Assembly (NCBI RefSeq): GCF_029894125.1
Contig: NZ_JARXYZ010000005.1
Location: forward strand, 186,001-250,000
Direction of reading: 5' to 3'
From: Kitasatospora sp. MAA19
GTDB lineage: Bacteria > Actinomycetota > Actinomycetes > Streptomycetales > Streptomycetaceae
DNA: 64,000 nt
This document shows, one piece after another, positions 30,974 to 39,073 of this stretch. The notes beneath the pieces are model-generated. The model was not told the origin of the DNA, ran no database searches, and worked only from the letters and a program-made list of their open reading frames with translations. The translations under genes were made by a program, and so were the position numbers. The number at the start of each line of letters is the position of its first letter. Position 1 is the first letter of the stretch.

Positions 30974-32299
30974 TCACCGCCCCGCCGATGACGCCGGTGA
31001 CGCCGGTGACGCCGCCGCCCGCGTCGCCGCGTCGAAGTCGCGCAGCGCCCGGGCCAGCCGCTCGGACTGCATGCCCGCCGCGAGCGCCCGGGCGAGCGCC
31101 GCGGTGCGGGCCGCCTCCCGCTGGTCGCCGAGGCGCCGGTGGGTCTCGGCGAGGCGGACCATCAGCAGCGCCTTGGACCGCGCCCGGCCCGCCCCCAGGC
31201 CGGCGACGGCCTCGGCCAGCAGCGCCTTGGCCAGCCGGTGCTGGCCGAGCGCCAGGCGCCCCTCCCCCACCATCCCGGCGAGTTCGGCGCGGGCCTCGGC
31301 CGTGCCGGGCACGCCGTCGAGTTCGGCGAAGGCCCGGGCGGCGGCGGCCTCGGCCTGCTCGGCCTCGCCTCGGCGGCCGTGCGCGCGGGCGATCCGGCCG
31401 AGTTGCCGGGCCCGGGCGGCGGGGCTCAGGACGGCGCCGTGCGTCACCAGGGCCGTGTTGAGCGCGGAGACGGCGTCCAGGCCGCGCCCGCCGGTGCCTT
31501 GGGTGGCGAGCACCACCAGGGCGCCGAGCACGGCGACGCCGAGCCGGGCGTCGCCACTGACGTGGGCGGCCCGCAGGGCGGCGACGAACGCCCGCTGGGC
31601 GGCCGCGTCGTGGCCGAGGTCGTACGCGGCCCAGCCGGCCAGCCGGGCGAGCCGGCTGGCCGTGCCGTACAGCTCGCGGCCGATCCGCTCGTCGTATGCG
31701 CCGAGCTCCAACAGCTTGGCCAGCATGGCGAGTTCGGCCCGGGTGGGGCCGAGGACGAGGCCGCCGCCGCAGGAGCGTTCGAGCCGCTGCTTGCTGCGGT
31801 AGGACAGGCCGAGGTCGCCGACGAGGCTGGGGTCGACGCGCAGTGCGCCCTCCCCGCCTCCGACGGGCGGCGGCGGGGAGGCGAGCCGTTCGGCGGCCTG
31901 GTCGAGGTCGGTGCCGCGGAAGAGGTCGGTGAGGCGGACGGGCCCGGCGTCGGTGGCGGCCTCGCGCAGCGCGGTCTGGGCGGTGTCGGCGGTCCACGGG
32001 TCGGTGAGCAGCCGGGGCGAGAGGATCTTGGCGCCGCGGTGGCCGCCCATCCGGCCCCAGAGCTGCTCGTAGGTGACGGCGATGCCGAGGGTGCGGCTGA
32101 GCACTTCGCAGACCGTCTGGTCGTGCGGGCTGCGCGGCACCATGCCACGGTCGCGCCACTTGTAGGGGGCGGTGGAGCTGATGGCCAGGCCCGGCGGCAG
32201 GGCGAGGCTCACCTCGCGGGCGAGCCGTTCCGGACTCCAGCCGAGCTGGTGCAGTATCCGGGCCAGTTCCTCGTTCCGCCTTCGCTCCAGATCGGCCAT
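30974..32299 (-). CDS. Putative regulator with XRE-like N-terminus and TPR-like C-terminal region
   Basis: A 441-residue protein. Residues 1-75 (ERRRNEELARILHQLGWSPERLAREV and STAPYKWRDRGMVPRSP) resemble an XRE-type helix-turn-helix. The long alpha-helical remainder has TPR-like repeats (RLARLAGWAAYDLGHDAAAQ, ARQLGRIARAHGRRGEAEQA, LMVRLAETHRRLGDQREAAR). The layout recalls streptomycete developmental or antibiotic regulators such as NsdA, but I cannot identify the family member. ATG at 32299. Ala-rich end made of GDA-type repeats. Confidence 0.72.
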   Translation of the reverse strand: MADLERRRNEELARILHQLGWSPERLAREVSLALPPGLAISSTAPYKWRDRGMVPRSPHDQTVCEVLSRTLGIAVTYEQLWGRMGGHRGAKILSPRLLTDPWTADTAQTALREAATDAGPVRLTDLFRGTDLDQAAERLASPPPPVGGGEGALRVDPSLVGDLGLSYRSKQRLERSCGGGLVLGPTRAELAMLAKLLELGAYDERIGRELYGTASRLARLAGWAAYDLGHDAAAQRAFVAALRAAHVSGDARLGVAVLGALVVLATQGTGGRGLDAVSALNTALVTHGAVLSPAARARQLGRIARAHGRRGEAEQAEAAAARAFAELDGVPGTAEARAELAGMVGEGRLALGQHRLAKALLAEAVAGLGAGRARSKALLMVRLAETHRRLGDQREAARTAALARALAAGMQSERLARALRDFDAATRAAASPASPASSAGR

Positions 32300-32357
32300 G
32301 GCACGACGGTAGCGGTCTTTCCGGCTCTCCCGCCGGTGGCATGACCAGAACGCCGAA

Positions 32358-32386
32358 GGGCCGCCTCCCTTTTCGGGAGGCGGCCC
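32358..32386 (-). terminator. Terminator of tRNA-Ala copy 1
   Basis: Perfect 12-base-pair stem (32358-32369 with 32375-32386), five-base loop, ten bases after the tRNA 3' end. Confidence 0.85.
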
Positions 32387-32396
32387 TCGACTGCTG

Positions 32397-32469
<73 letters not shown>

Positions 32470-32961
32470 TTGACCTGCGATGTCACCGGGGGCTTTCGAC
32501 CGTTTCCGTCCGGTTTCCCTCGGCGACATCGACTACTTTACACGGTCCCGGGGGTGCTCCACGAATCCGTTCCCCGAGGTCCGCGAACCCGCTTCCCCCG
32601 ATGCGGCCCGGCCGGACCCAACCCACCCCAACCCGGGCCCTGCGCGGCCGGACCCGGCCCACCCCGACCCGGACCCAGCCCACCCCGACCCGGGCCCCGC
32701 CCGGCCGAGCCCGGCCCTACCCCGCCGACCGCCGGGTACGGGCGGCGAAGCCCGCGCCGAGCAGAACGGCGACGGCGTTGACCGCGAACAGGCCGACCGC
32801 CGCCGGCCGCAGCCCCGGGGGCGCTCAGCACCCGCCCGGAGATCAGCGGCTGCCCGCCGCGCCGGGCGGCTGGGCGCACACCTGCCACCCGTAGCACCCG
32901 GCCCATCCGCAAGGGCTCGGCCGGCCCTCAAGACCCGGCCGGCCAGCGGGGCCCGGCAACG
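32470..32961. other. Spacer between tRNA-Ala copies 1 and 2
   Basis: About 490 very GC-rich bases. The part near 32610-32720 is built of imperfect repeats of the type CCCACCCCGACCCGG. On the minus strand, near 32715-32810, one frame reads AAVGLFAVNAVAVLLGAGF then RTRRSAG and a stop, like the end of a membrane helix, but no start is available. It may be a gene remnant. No intact gene. Confidence 0.5.
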
Positions 32962-32996
32962 CGAGAGGCCGCCACCCGGTGGGTGGCGGCCTCTCG
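32962..32996 (-). terminator. Terminator of tRNA-Ala copies 2 and 3
   Basis: Perfect 16-base-pair stem (32962-32977 with 32981-32996) with a three-base loop, seven bases after copy 2. The bases between hairpin and tRNA (ACTGTTGT) nearly match those at copy 1 (CGACTGCTGT), suggesting tRNA plus terminator were duplicated together. Confidence 0.85.
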
Positions 32997-33003
32997 ACTG
33001 TTG

Positions 33004-33076
<73 letters not shown>

Positions 33077-33119
33077 GCGACACGCGCGACCCTGGCGAAC
33101 CAGGACCGCTGGTGCGGAG

Positions 33120-33192
<73 letters not shown>

Positions 33193-33252
33193 GCACTCAC
33201 CGGATTTCCCGCTTCCCTTCCGGGCCGCGTTTCCTCCGTGCGAACGAGGAAG

Positions 33253-33282
33253 ACTCTAGCTGGTCAGGCCCGGAACTGCGAA
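33253..33282 (-). promoter_or_regulatory. Candidate promoter of the tRNA-Ala cluster
   Basis: Minus-strand TTCGCA (33277-33282), an 18-base spacer, and TAGAGT (33253-33258). Transcription would begin about 50 bases before tRNA copy 3. The -35 is weak. Confidence 0.45.
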
Positions 33283-33339
33283 ATCCGCCCGTTCGGGCCC
33301 CCTCCGCCCCGCCCCGCGACGCGCCCGTCGCTCAGTCGC

Positions 33340-33987
33340 TCAGGTGTCGTCGCCGATGACCGGCTGCGGGAGCGTGCCCGCGTTGTGCTCCAGCAGGCGC
33401 CAGCCGCGCGCCCCCTGCCCGAGCACCGACCAGCAGCAGTTGGACAGCCCGCCGAAGCACTCCCACTGGGCCGATTCCAGGTCCAGCAGCCGCCCGAGCA
33501 TGGTGCGGATGGTGCCGCCGTGGCTGACCACCACCAGCGTCCCCTCCTCCGGCAGCTTGTCGACGGCCTCCAGCACCACCGGCACCGAGCGGTCGGCGAC
33601 CTCGGTGGCCAGTTCGCCGCCGCCGCGCCGCACCGGCTCGCCGGCCGCCCAGGCCGCGTACTCCTCCGGGTAGCGGGAGCGGATCTCGGCGTTGGTCAGG
33701 CCCTGCCAGGAGCCCGCGTAGGTCTCCCGCAGGCCCTCGTGGTGCTGCACGTCGAGGCCGGTGACCTTGGCCAGCTCCTCGGCGGTGTGCCTGGCCCGCG
33801 TGAGGTCGGAGGAGATCAGCAGGTCGGGGCGCAGGCCGGAGAGCAGCCGGGCCGCCCGCTGGGCCTGCAGGACGCCCTGGTCGGTCAGTTCGATGTCGGT
33901 GGTGCCCTGGAAGCGGGACTCCAGGTTCCAGGAGGTCTGGCCGTGTCGCCAGAAGACGATGCGCGACCCCCGTGCGTCCCGGCTCAG
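33340..33987 (-). CDS. Histidine phosphatase family protein (phosphoglycerate mutase-like)
   Basis: A 215-residue protein with the catalytic motif FWRHGQTSWN (phospho-acceptor His) and a second His in VVVSHGGTIRTML. Similar proteins include glucosyl-3-phosphoglycerate phosphatase and cobalamin-pathway CobC; substrate unknown. In this frame there is no ATG, GTG or TTG before the motif. The only candidate is CTG at 33985-33987, which overlaps the rsfS stop as CTGA and has GAGGAG five bases upstream. I take it as a coupled, rare CTG start. Usually the family N-terminus is about this length. Confidence 0.88.
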   Translation of the reverse strand: MSRDARGSRIVFWRHGQTSWNLESRFQGTTDIELTDQGVLQAQRAARLLSGLRPDLLISSDLTRARHTAEELAKVTGLDVQHHEGLRETYAGSWQGLTNAEIRSRYPEEYAAWAAGEPVRRGGGELATEVADRSVPVVLEAVDKLPEEGTLVVVSHGGTIRTMLGRLLDLESAQWECFGGLSNCCWSVLGQGARGWRLLEHNAGTLPQPVIGDDT

Positions 33988-34442
33988 TGCAGCTCCTCGG
34001 GCTTGCCGAAGTCGTCGGCCGGGGCGACGGCGTTGCCGGCCTCGTCGGTGTACGCGTCGGGCCGGTTGCGCGAGGCCAGGGCGTCCTCGGGCAGCGGCAG
34101 CTCGGGGCAGTCCTTCCAGAGGCGGTCCAGCGAGTAGAAGGAGCGCTCCTCGGCGTGCTGGACGTGCACGACGATGTCCAGGTAGTCGAGCAGGATCCAG
34201 CGGCCGTCGCGCTCGCCCTCGCGGCGCACCGGCTTGATGTCCAGCTGCTCGCGCAGCTGGTCCTCGATCTCCTCGGCGATCGACCGGACCTGGCGGTCGT
34301 TGTTCGCGGAGGCGATCAGGAAGGCGTCGGTGATCGACAGCACCTCGCTGACGTCGAAGGCGATGATGTTGTGCGCGAGCTTGTCGGCCGCCGCCTGCGC
34401 GGCGACGGTGATGAGCTGCTGGCTGTGGTCGGTGACGGTCAC
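33984..34442 (-). CDS. rsfS: Ribosomal silencing factor RsfS
   Basis: A 152-residue protein that binds L14 and blocks 50S-30S joining in stationary phase or starvation. It has the family core KLAHNIIAFDVSEVLSITDAFLIAS, then NDRQVRSIAEEIEDQL and GRWILLDYLDIVVHVQHAEERSFYSLDRLWKD, plus a 40-residue acidic tail typical of actinobacteria. GTG at 34442. It lies between the LytR_C protein and the phosphatase, downstream of nadD, a standard arrangement. Confidence 0.95.
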   Translation of the reverse strand: MTVTDHSQQLITVAAQAAADKLAHNIIAFDVSEVLSITDAFLIASANNDRQVRSIAEEIEDQLREQLDIKPVRREGERDGRWILLDYLDIVVHVQHAEERSFYSLDRLWKDCPELPLPEDALASRNRPDAYTDEAGNAVAPADDFGKPEELH

Positions 34443-34468
34443 GGTGTTCTTCCGGCTCGGCGGCTTTG

Positions 34469-34498
34469 GGCGACTCCCGGCACTGGCCGGGGGTCGCC
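34469..34498. terminator. Hairpin between the LytR_C gene and rsfS
   Basis: 13-base-pair stem with one mismatch (34469-34481 with 34486-34498) and a four-base loop, in the 182-base gap between these same-strand genes. It may be a partial terminator; on the plus strand the mismatch becomes a G-U pair. Confidence 0.5.
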
Positions 34499-34551
34499 TT
34501 CCAGGATCTCACGCCGCCCGGGCGGCCCCGGAACGCATTTTCGGGGCCGCC

Positions 34552-34620
34552 CGGGCCGGAGGGTCGCCCGCCCGGGCCGAAGGGTCGCCGGCCCGGGCCG
34601 CCCGCCCGGGCCGAAGGACG
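34552..34620. repeat. Imperfect tandem repeats in the rsfS leader region
   Basis: Repeats of the type CGGGCCGAAGGGTCGCC, three to four imperfect copies, between the LytR_C stop and rsfS. Confidence 0.6.
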
Positions 34621-34624
34621 CGGC

Positions 34625-36418
34625 CTACTGGTTCTTCGGCGGCTGGTAGTCCTTGCCGAGCACGACCACCAGGTCCGCGTTCTGGGCGTCGCCGACCTTC
34701 TTCGCCGCCGTATCCGGCAGGCCGAGGCTGATCGCCAGCGACTTCGCCGCGGCCTGCCGGGCGTCGTCGGTGTAGCGGATCTCACTGGTGGCCTGCGCGG
34801 CGGTCTTGGATCCGCCGGGGATGAAGGTCAGGCCCGCGTTGGTGATCTGGACCTGCGCGGCGGCCACCGCCTGGTCGTTGCCGGTGGCGTCCTGGAGCGA
34901 GACCCGGGCCGGGGCGTCGCCGGAGGACGCGGACTTCACGGTGCCGCCCAGCACGTCCTTGACCTGCTTGCCCGCCGTGGCCTCGTCCAGACCGCCGTCG
35001 GGCTTGACGGTCAGCGCCGTGGTGCCGAGATGGCCGTCCTTCGCCTGCTGGGCGAGCTGGGCGAGCACCCCGGCGAGGGCGTCCTCGGGCAGCGAGGGGT
35101 CGAGCACCGCGTTCATCCGGTGCACGTCGTCCTTGGCGTCCTTGAACTCGGTCGGCATGGTGCGCACCACCGCGTCCATCACCTGTCCGAACCGGGCCAG
35201 TTGGGCGTCCCGGTTCTCGCCGGCCGCCTGCAGCGTGGCGTACGCGACCGCGGCCTTCCCGTTGAGCAGGGTGTTCTTGCCCGCCGCCGACAGCAGCTTG
35301 CCGTCCGGCTTGCCGCCCTCGTGGGTCTCGGCGTTGGTGTCCACCCGGACACCGCCGAGCTGGGAGACCAGCATCTCCAGGTACGGGGTGTCCAGCCGCC
35401 AGGTGCCGGCCACCGGGGCGCCGAGCACGGTGGACAGGCCGTCGCGGGTCGCGGAGGCGCCGATGCTGTCCATGGCCTGCCCGACGGTGGTGACCGGCGG
35501 GTCGCCGGGACCGGGCAGCCGCAGGGCGTCGGGCAGCAGCAGCACGGTGCCCTTCCTCCCGGCGGAGTCGTTGACCAGCAGCGCGCTGGAGACCTTGCCC
35601 TGCAGGTCGCGCAGGTGCACCACGTTGACCTGGCGCGGACCGGCCGCGCTCGCCGCGGTCTGCTTGTCGCCGGTGAACCAGAGGTAGCCGCCGGTGCCGG
35701 CCGCCGCGAGCGCCACCACCACGCCGAGGCCGATCAGCCGGTTGCGCAGCTTGCGGCGGCGCTCGGCGCGCACCTCGCTGCGGGACTCGGCGAACTTCAG
35801 CCAGTCGATGACGTCCTCGGACTCCTCCGCCTCCTCGTCGACGAAGGTGAACTCGTCCGTCGGGTAGTCGCCCGTGGGCCCCTTGCCGCCGGCCTTGCCG
35901 GCCCGGGCCCCGCCGACACGTTCGGACGGCGGCTCGGGCTTGGCCGGCGCCGCCTCGGCGGCGGGCCGGGGCACGCGCGGGCGCGGCACGGCCGGAGCGA
36001 CGGGCGCCCCGGGCGCGGCGGGCACGACCCCGGACCCCAGCTGCGGTTCGGGCTCGGCCACCGCCGGAGCGGCCGGGTACGGCTGCTGCTGGTAGCCCTC
36101 GTAGCCGTACGTCTGCTCCTGGTAGCCGTAACCTCCCTGCTGCTGGTACGCCTGCACGGGCTGCCCGTACTGGTCGTACTGCTGCTGCGGAAGCTGCCCG
36201 GGCTGCCCCGGCTGCTGGTACCCCTGGTACGGCTGCTGCTGGTACTGCTGCTCCTGGTAACCGCCGTACGGGTCCTGGGTGTAGACCGGCTGCCCGTACT
36301 GGTCGTACTGCTGCTGCGGGAGCTGCTCGGGCTGCTGTTGGTAGCCCTGGTACGGCTGCTGGTACTGCCCGGTGGACCAGTCTTCCGGCTGTTGCTGTCC
36401 GCCGCGTCGTTCAGTCAC
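34625..36418 (-). CDS. LytR-CpsA-Psr-related membrane protein with LytR_C domain
   Basis: A 597-residue protein. Residues 1-110 are made of Tyr/Gln-rich repeats (QQPYQGYQQ and LPQQQYDQYGQPV, each twice or more). An acidic linker, a membrane helix (IGLGVVVALAAAGTGGYLWF, about 237-257), an LCP-like domain (VVHLRDLQGKVSSALLVNDS to AVAYATLQAAGENRDAQLARFGQVMDA) and the C-terminal LytR_C domain (RVSLQDATGNDQAVAAAQVQ) follow. True LCP enzymes attach polymers to peptidoglycan. The arginine-rich catalytic region is poorly conserved here, so it may be non-enzymatic. GTG start at 36418. Located between nadD and rsfS. Confidence 0.82.
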   Translation of the reverse strand: MTERRGGQQQPEDWSTGQYQQPYQGYQQQPEQLPQQQYDQYGQPVYTQDPYGGYQEQQYQQQPYQGYQQPGQPGQLPQQQYDQYGQPVQAYQQQGGYGYQEQTYGYEGYQQQPYPAAPAVAEPEPQLGSGVVPAAPGAPVAPAVPRPRVPRPAAEAAPAKPEPPSERVGGARAGKAGGKGPTGDYPTDEFTFVDEEAEESEDVIDWLKFAESRSEVRAERRRKLRNRLIGLGVVVALAAAGTGGYLWFTGDKQTAASAAGPRQVNVVHLRDLQGKVSSALLVNDSAGRKGTVLLLPDALRLPGPGDPPVTTVGQAMDSIGASATRDGLSTVLGAPVAGTWRLDTPYLEMLVSQLGGVRVDTNAETHEGGKPDGKLLSAAGKNTLLNGKAAVAYATLQAAGENRDAQLARFGQVMDAVVRTMPTEFKDAKDDVHRMNAVLDPSLPEDALAGVLAQLAQQAKDGHLGTTALTVKPDGGLDEATAGKQVKDVLGGTVKSASSGDAPARVSLQDATGNDQAVAAAQVQITNAGLTFIPGGSKTAAQATSEIRYTDDARQAAAKSLAISLGLPDTAAKKVGDAQNADLVVVLGKDYQPPKNQ

Positions 36419-36430
36419 GCCCGCTCCTGA

Positions 36431-37063
36431 TCAGGTCCGGTGCGGCGCGTACAGCGCCCGCTTGTCGATGTAGCGGACCACGCCGTCCGGGACGAGGTAC
36501 CAGACCGGTTCGCCCTTGGCGACCCGGTTGCGGCAGTCCGTGGAGGAGATGGCCAGCGCCGGGACCTCCACCAGGGACACCCCGCCCACCGGAAGCCCGG
36601 CGTCCGACAGAGTGTGCCCCGGGCGGGTGCATCCGATGAAGTGGGCGAGCGAGAAGAGCTCGTCGGAGTCGCGCCAGGACAGGATCTGGGCGAGGGCGTC
36701 GGCGCCGGTGATGAAGAAGAGGTCGGCGTCCGGGTGCTGGGCCCGCAGGTCGCGCAGGGTGTCGACGGTGTACGTCGGGCCCTCGCGGTCGATGTCGATC
36801 CGGCTGACCGAGAACTGCGGGTTCTCCGCGGTGGCGATGACCGTCATCAGGTAGCGGTCCTCGGCCGGGGTGACCTGGCGGTCGCTCTTCTGCCACGGCT
36901 GCCCGGTCGGCACGAAGATCACCTCGTCCAGGTGGAACGCGCTCGCCACCTCGCTGGCGGCGACCAGGTGGCCGTGGTGAATCGGGTCGAAGGTCCCGCC
37001 CATCACCCCGAGGCGCTTCTTCACCGGTTCCGGTCCGCCGGGATTCCCGGCCTGCTCTCCCAT
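36431..37063 (-). CDS. nadD: Nicotinate-nucleotide adenylyltransferase
   Basis: Transfers AMP to nicotinate mononucleotide in NAD synthesis. The 210-residue product has the nucleotidyltransferase motif [11 protein letters not shown] (about residues 22-32) and the second motif [11 protein letters not shown], in place of ISSTxIR. ATG at 37063 gives a 15-residue leader before KKRLGVMGG; a later start is possible. The LytR_C gene starts 12 bases after the stop, so it is likely in the same operon. Confidence 0.95.
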   Translation of the reverse strand: MGEQAGNPGGPEPVKKRLGVMGGTFDPIHHGHLVAASEVASAFHLDEVIFVPTGQPWQKSDRQVTPAEDRYLMTVIATAENPQFSVSRIDIDREGPTYTVDTLRDLRAQHPDADLFFITGADALAQILSWRDSDELFSLAHFIGCTRPGHTLSDAGLPVGGVSLVEVPALAISSTDCRNRVAKGEPVWYLVPDGVVRYIDKRALYAPHRT

Positions 37064-37187
37064 GCCGCCACACCTTACGCGACGCCCGTTACGGTGCGGG
37101 AACGCCCGGGTGAGGGTTGTCCGGAGACGCGTGAGGGAGCGGCCGGCCGGTGTGCCGGACGCTCCCCGAGCAGCGCCATGGGCCCGT

Positions 37188-37343
37188 TCAGCGGTCCCGG
37201 TTGAAGCGGGTGGTCACGAAGAGCAGGAGCACCAGGATGAACAGCGCGGCGCCGCCCGTCAGGTACGGGTTCAGGCTCTCGTGGTTGCCCCCCTCGCCCT
37301 CGGCGAGCAGGTTCAGGACGGGAAGTGCGGCGGCAGTGTTCAT
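37188..37343 (-). CDS. Small membrane protein, 51 residues
   Basis: [20 protein letters not shown] then [27 protein letters not shown]. One C-terminal membrane helix (about residues 28-46) with a basic end. Similar short proteins are conserved upstream of nadD in streptomycetes, function unknown. ATG at 37343; GGTCCC-rich upstream, with GAGAAGG ten bases before. Possibly part of the nadD transcript. Confidence 0.75.
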   Translation of the reverse strand: MNTAAALPVLNLLAEGEGGNHESLNPYLTGGAALFILVLLLFVTTRFNRDR

Positions 37344-37494
37344 GGTCGGCGGGACCTTCTCGGCTCGGGTGAACGGACCTGGGGTTCTTCCGGGCCGGTG
37401 AAGGCCCACCCGTCATCGTACGGGGGGTCGCCAGGCAACCGCTCGGCGGCCCACCGCCGCTGACCGCGCGTGAGCCGAAGCGGGGCGGCGGGGC

Positions 37495-37641
37495 TCAGTT
37501 GCCGCGGAAGGCCCGCGCCATGATCCACACCAGCAGGCCGACGCCGACGAACGACGCGACCACGATGATCCGCAGGAACAGGCCCGGACCGGCCTCGTTC
37601 GAAATGGGTGCGGCCAGGCTGACAAGCGTGTCGGTGGACAT
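37495..37641 (-). CDS. Small membrane protein, 48 residues
   Basis: ATG at 37639-37641 starts MSTDTLVSLAAPISNEAGPG, followed by a helix LFLRIIVVASFVGVGLLVWI and the end MARAFRGN. GAGGAG lies about eight bases before the ATG. One membrane helix, basic C-terminus, same layout as the 51-residue neighbour. Too short for default gene calling; the good ribosome site, membrane pattern and third-base GC support it. Confidence 0.7.
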   Translation of the reverse strand: MSTDTLVSLAAPISNEAGPGLFLRIIVVASFVGVGLLVWIMARAFRGN

Positions 37642-37890
37642 CTGCGGGGCTCCTCGAACTGCTCGGTACCGCGGCCGGGTCCGGTCTCGGTTCTCCAGGG
37701 CATTCAGGGTAAACCGGCCTCACGCCGGCGCCGCCCACCGGCCCCTGCGGCGTGGCCCGACCCGCGCGTACGCTGGCCGCGGGGACGAGTACGCAACCAC
37801 GGACGTTGCCAGAACAGTCGTTGCAGGCGAAGACCAGCGGGGGCCGGCCGCCGAGCCGGGGCCGCCGTCGACCAGGAGGTACGTCAGACC

Positions 37891-38961
37891 ATGACCGACC
37901 CGATCGCGAAGACCCCGAGCCGTCGGCGCCAGCGCTTCCCCGACATCTCCACCCGCGCCTGGGAACACCCCGCCGACCGTTCCGCGCTGGTCGCCCTGCG
38001 CAAGCTGACCGGCTTCGACGAGGTCCTGAAGAAGCTCGCCGGCCTGGTGTCCGAGCGCGCGATCCGACTGATGTTCCTGGCCACCGCCGTGAAGACCTCC
38101 GAGCGCCAGTTCCCCGAGCTGAACGACATGGTGCGCGACGCCGCCTACGTGCTCGACCTGGAGCAGGTCCCGGACCTGTACGTCACCCAGGACCCGACGG
38201 TCAACGCGTACTGCATCGGCATCGACACCCCGATCATCGTGATCACCAGCGGCCTGGTCGACCTGCTCGACGAGGAGGAGCTGCGCTCGGTCATCGGCCA
38301 CGAGGTCGGCCACGCGATGTCCGGCCACGCGGTCTACCGGACGATGCTGATGATCCTCACCAACATCGCCACCCGGGTCGCCTGGGTGCCGCTCGGCAAC
38401 CTGGCGATCATGGCGATCGTCACCGCGCTCAAGGAGTGGTTCCGCAAGGCGGAGCTGTCCAGCGACCGGGCCGGCCTGCTCGCCGGGCAGGACGTCCAGG
38501 CGTCCATGCGCGCCCTGATGAAGCTGGCCGGCGGGCACAACCTGGCCGAGCTGAACGTCGACGCCTTCCTGGAGCAGGCCGAGGAGTACGAGAAGGCCGG
38601 CGACCTGCGCGACGGCGTGCTCAAGCTGCTCCAGCTGCTGCCGCAGAGCCACCCGTTCGCGGTGGTGCGGGTGGCCCAGCTGAAGAAGTGGGCGGAGAGC
38701 GACGAGTACCGCTCGATCCTGGCCGGCGCCTACCCGCGCCGCTCGGACGACCCGGACACCTCGGTCGGCGAGCAGTGGAAGGCCGCCGCCGACCACTACA
38801 CGACCTCGGTGAAGGAGAGCAAGGACCCGCTGATGGGCCTGATCCGGGACGTGGCCGGCGGCGCGGCGACCGTCGGCGGCAAGCTCCGCGACACCTTCAC
38901 GGGCGCCGCGCGCAGCGGCCCGTCGAACCGCGACGACCGAACCGACCGCAGCGACGGCTGA
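37891..38961 (+). CDS. M48 family metallopeptidase
   Basis: A 356-residue zinc peptidase with HEVGHAMSGH (about residue 138) as zinc motif and a downstream ELSSDRAG as third ligand. Two membrane-associated stretches (MLMILTNIATRVAWVPLGNL, AIMAIVTALK) lie between them. The long N-terminus and the C-terminal tail with DDRTDRSDG differ from HtpX. ATG at 37891 follows AGGAGG. A TACGCT -10 near 37769 may be its promoter. Substrate unknown; oriented away from the nadD cluster. Confidence 0.88.
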   Translation: MTDPIAKTPSRRRQRFPDISTRAWEHPADRSALVALRKLTGFDEVLKKLAGLVSERAIRLMFLATAVKTSERQFPELNDMVRDAAYVLDLEQVPDLYVTQDPTVNAYCIGIDTPIIVITSGLVDLLDEEELRSVIGHEVGHAMSGHAVYRTMLMILTNIATRVAWVPLGNLAIMAIVTALKEWFRKAELSSDRAGLLAGQDVQASMRALMKLAGGHNLAELNVDAFLEQAEEYEKAGDLRDGVLKLLQLLPQSHPFAVVRVAQLKKWAESDEYRSILAGAYPRRSDDPDTSVGEQWKAAADHYTTSVKESKDPLMGLIRDVAGGAATVGGKLRDTFTGAARSGPSNRDDRTDRSDG

Positions 38962-38983
38962 TCCGCCGCACCTGCACGCCGAC

Positions 38984-39019
38984 GACGGCCCGGGCGTCCG
39001 GTCGGACGCCCGGGCCGTC
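38984..39019. terminator. Bidirectional terminator
   Basis: Perfect 16-base-pair stem (38984-38999 with 39004-39019), four-base loop, between convergent genes. Confidence 0.88.
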
Positions 39020-39073
39020 CTCCGTCTCCCCCGAGGCTCCGGCCGGGCTCCGGGAATCCCGGCGAGGCGCCCC

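Noticed and set aside
30974-32299. Naming the gene nsdA
   Set aside because: The layout is similar, but I could not confirm the identity from sequence alone.
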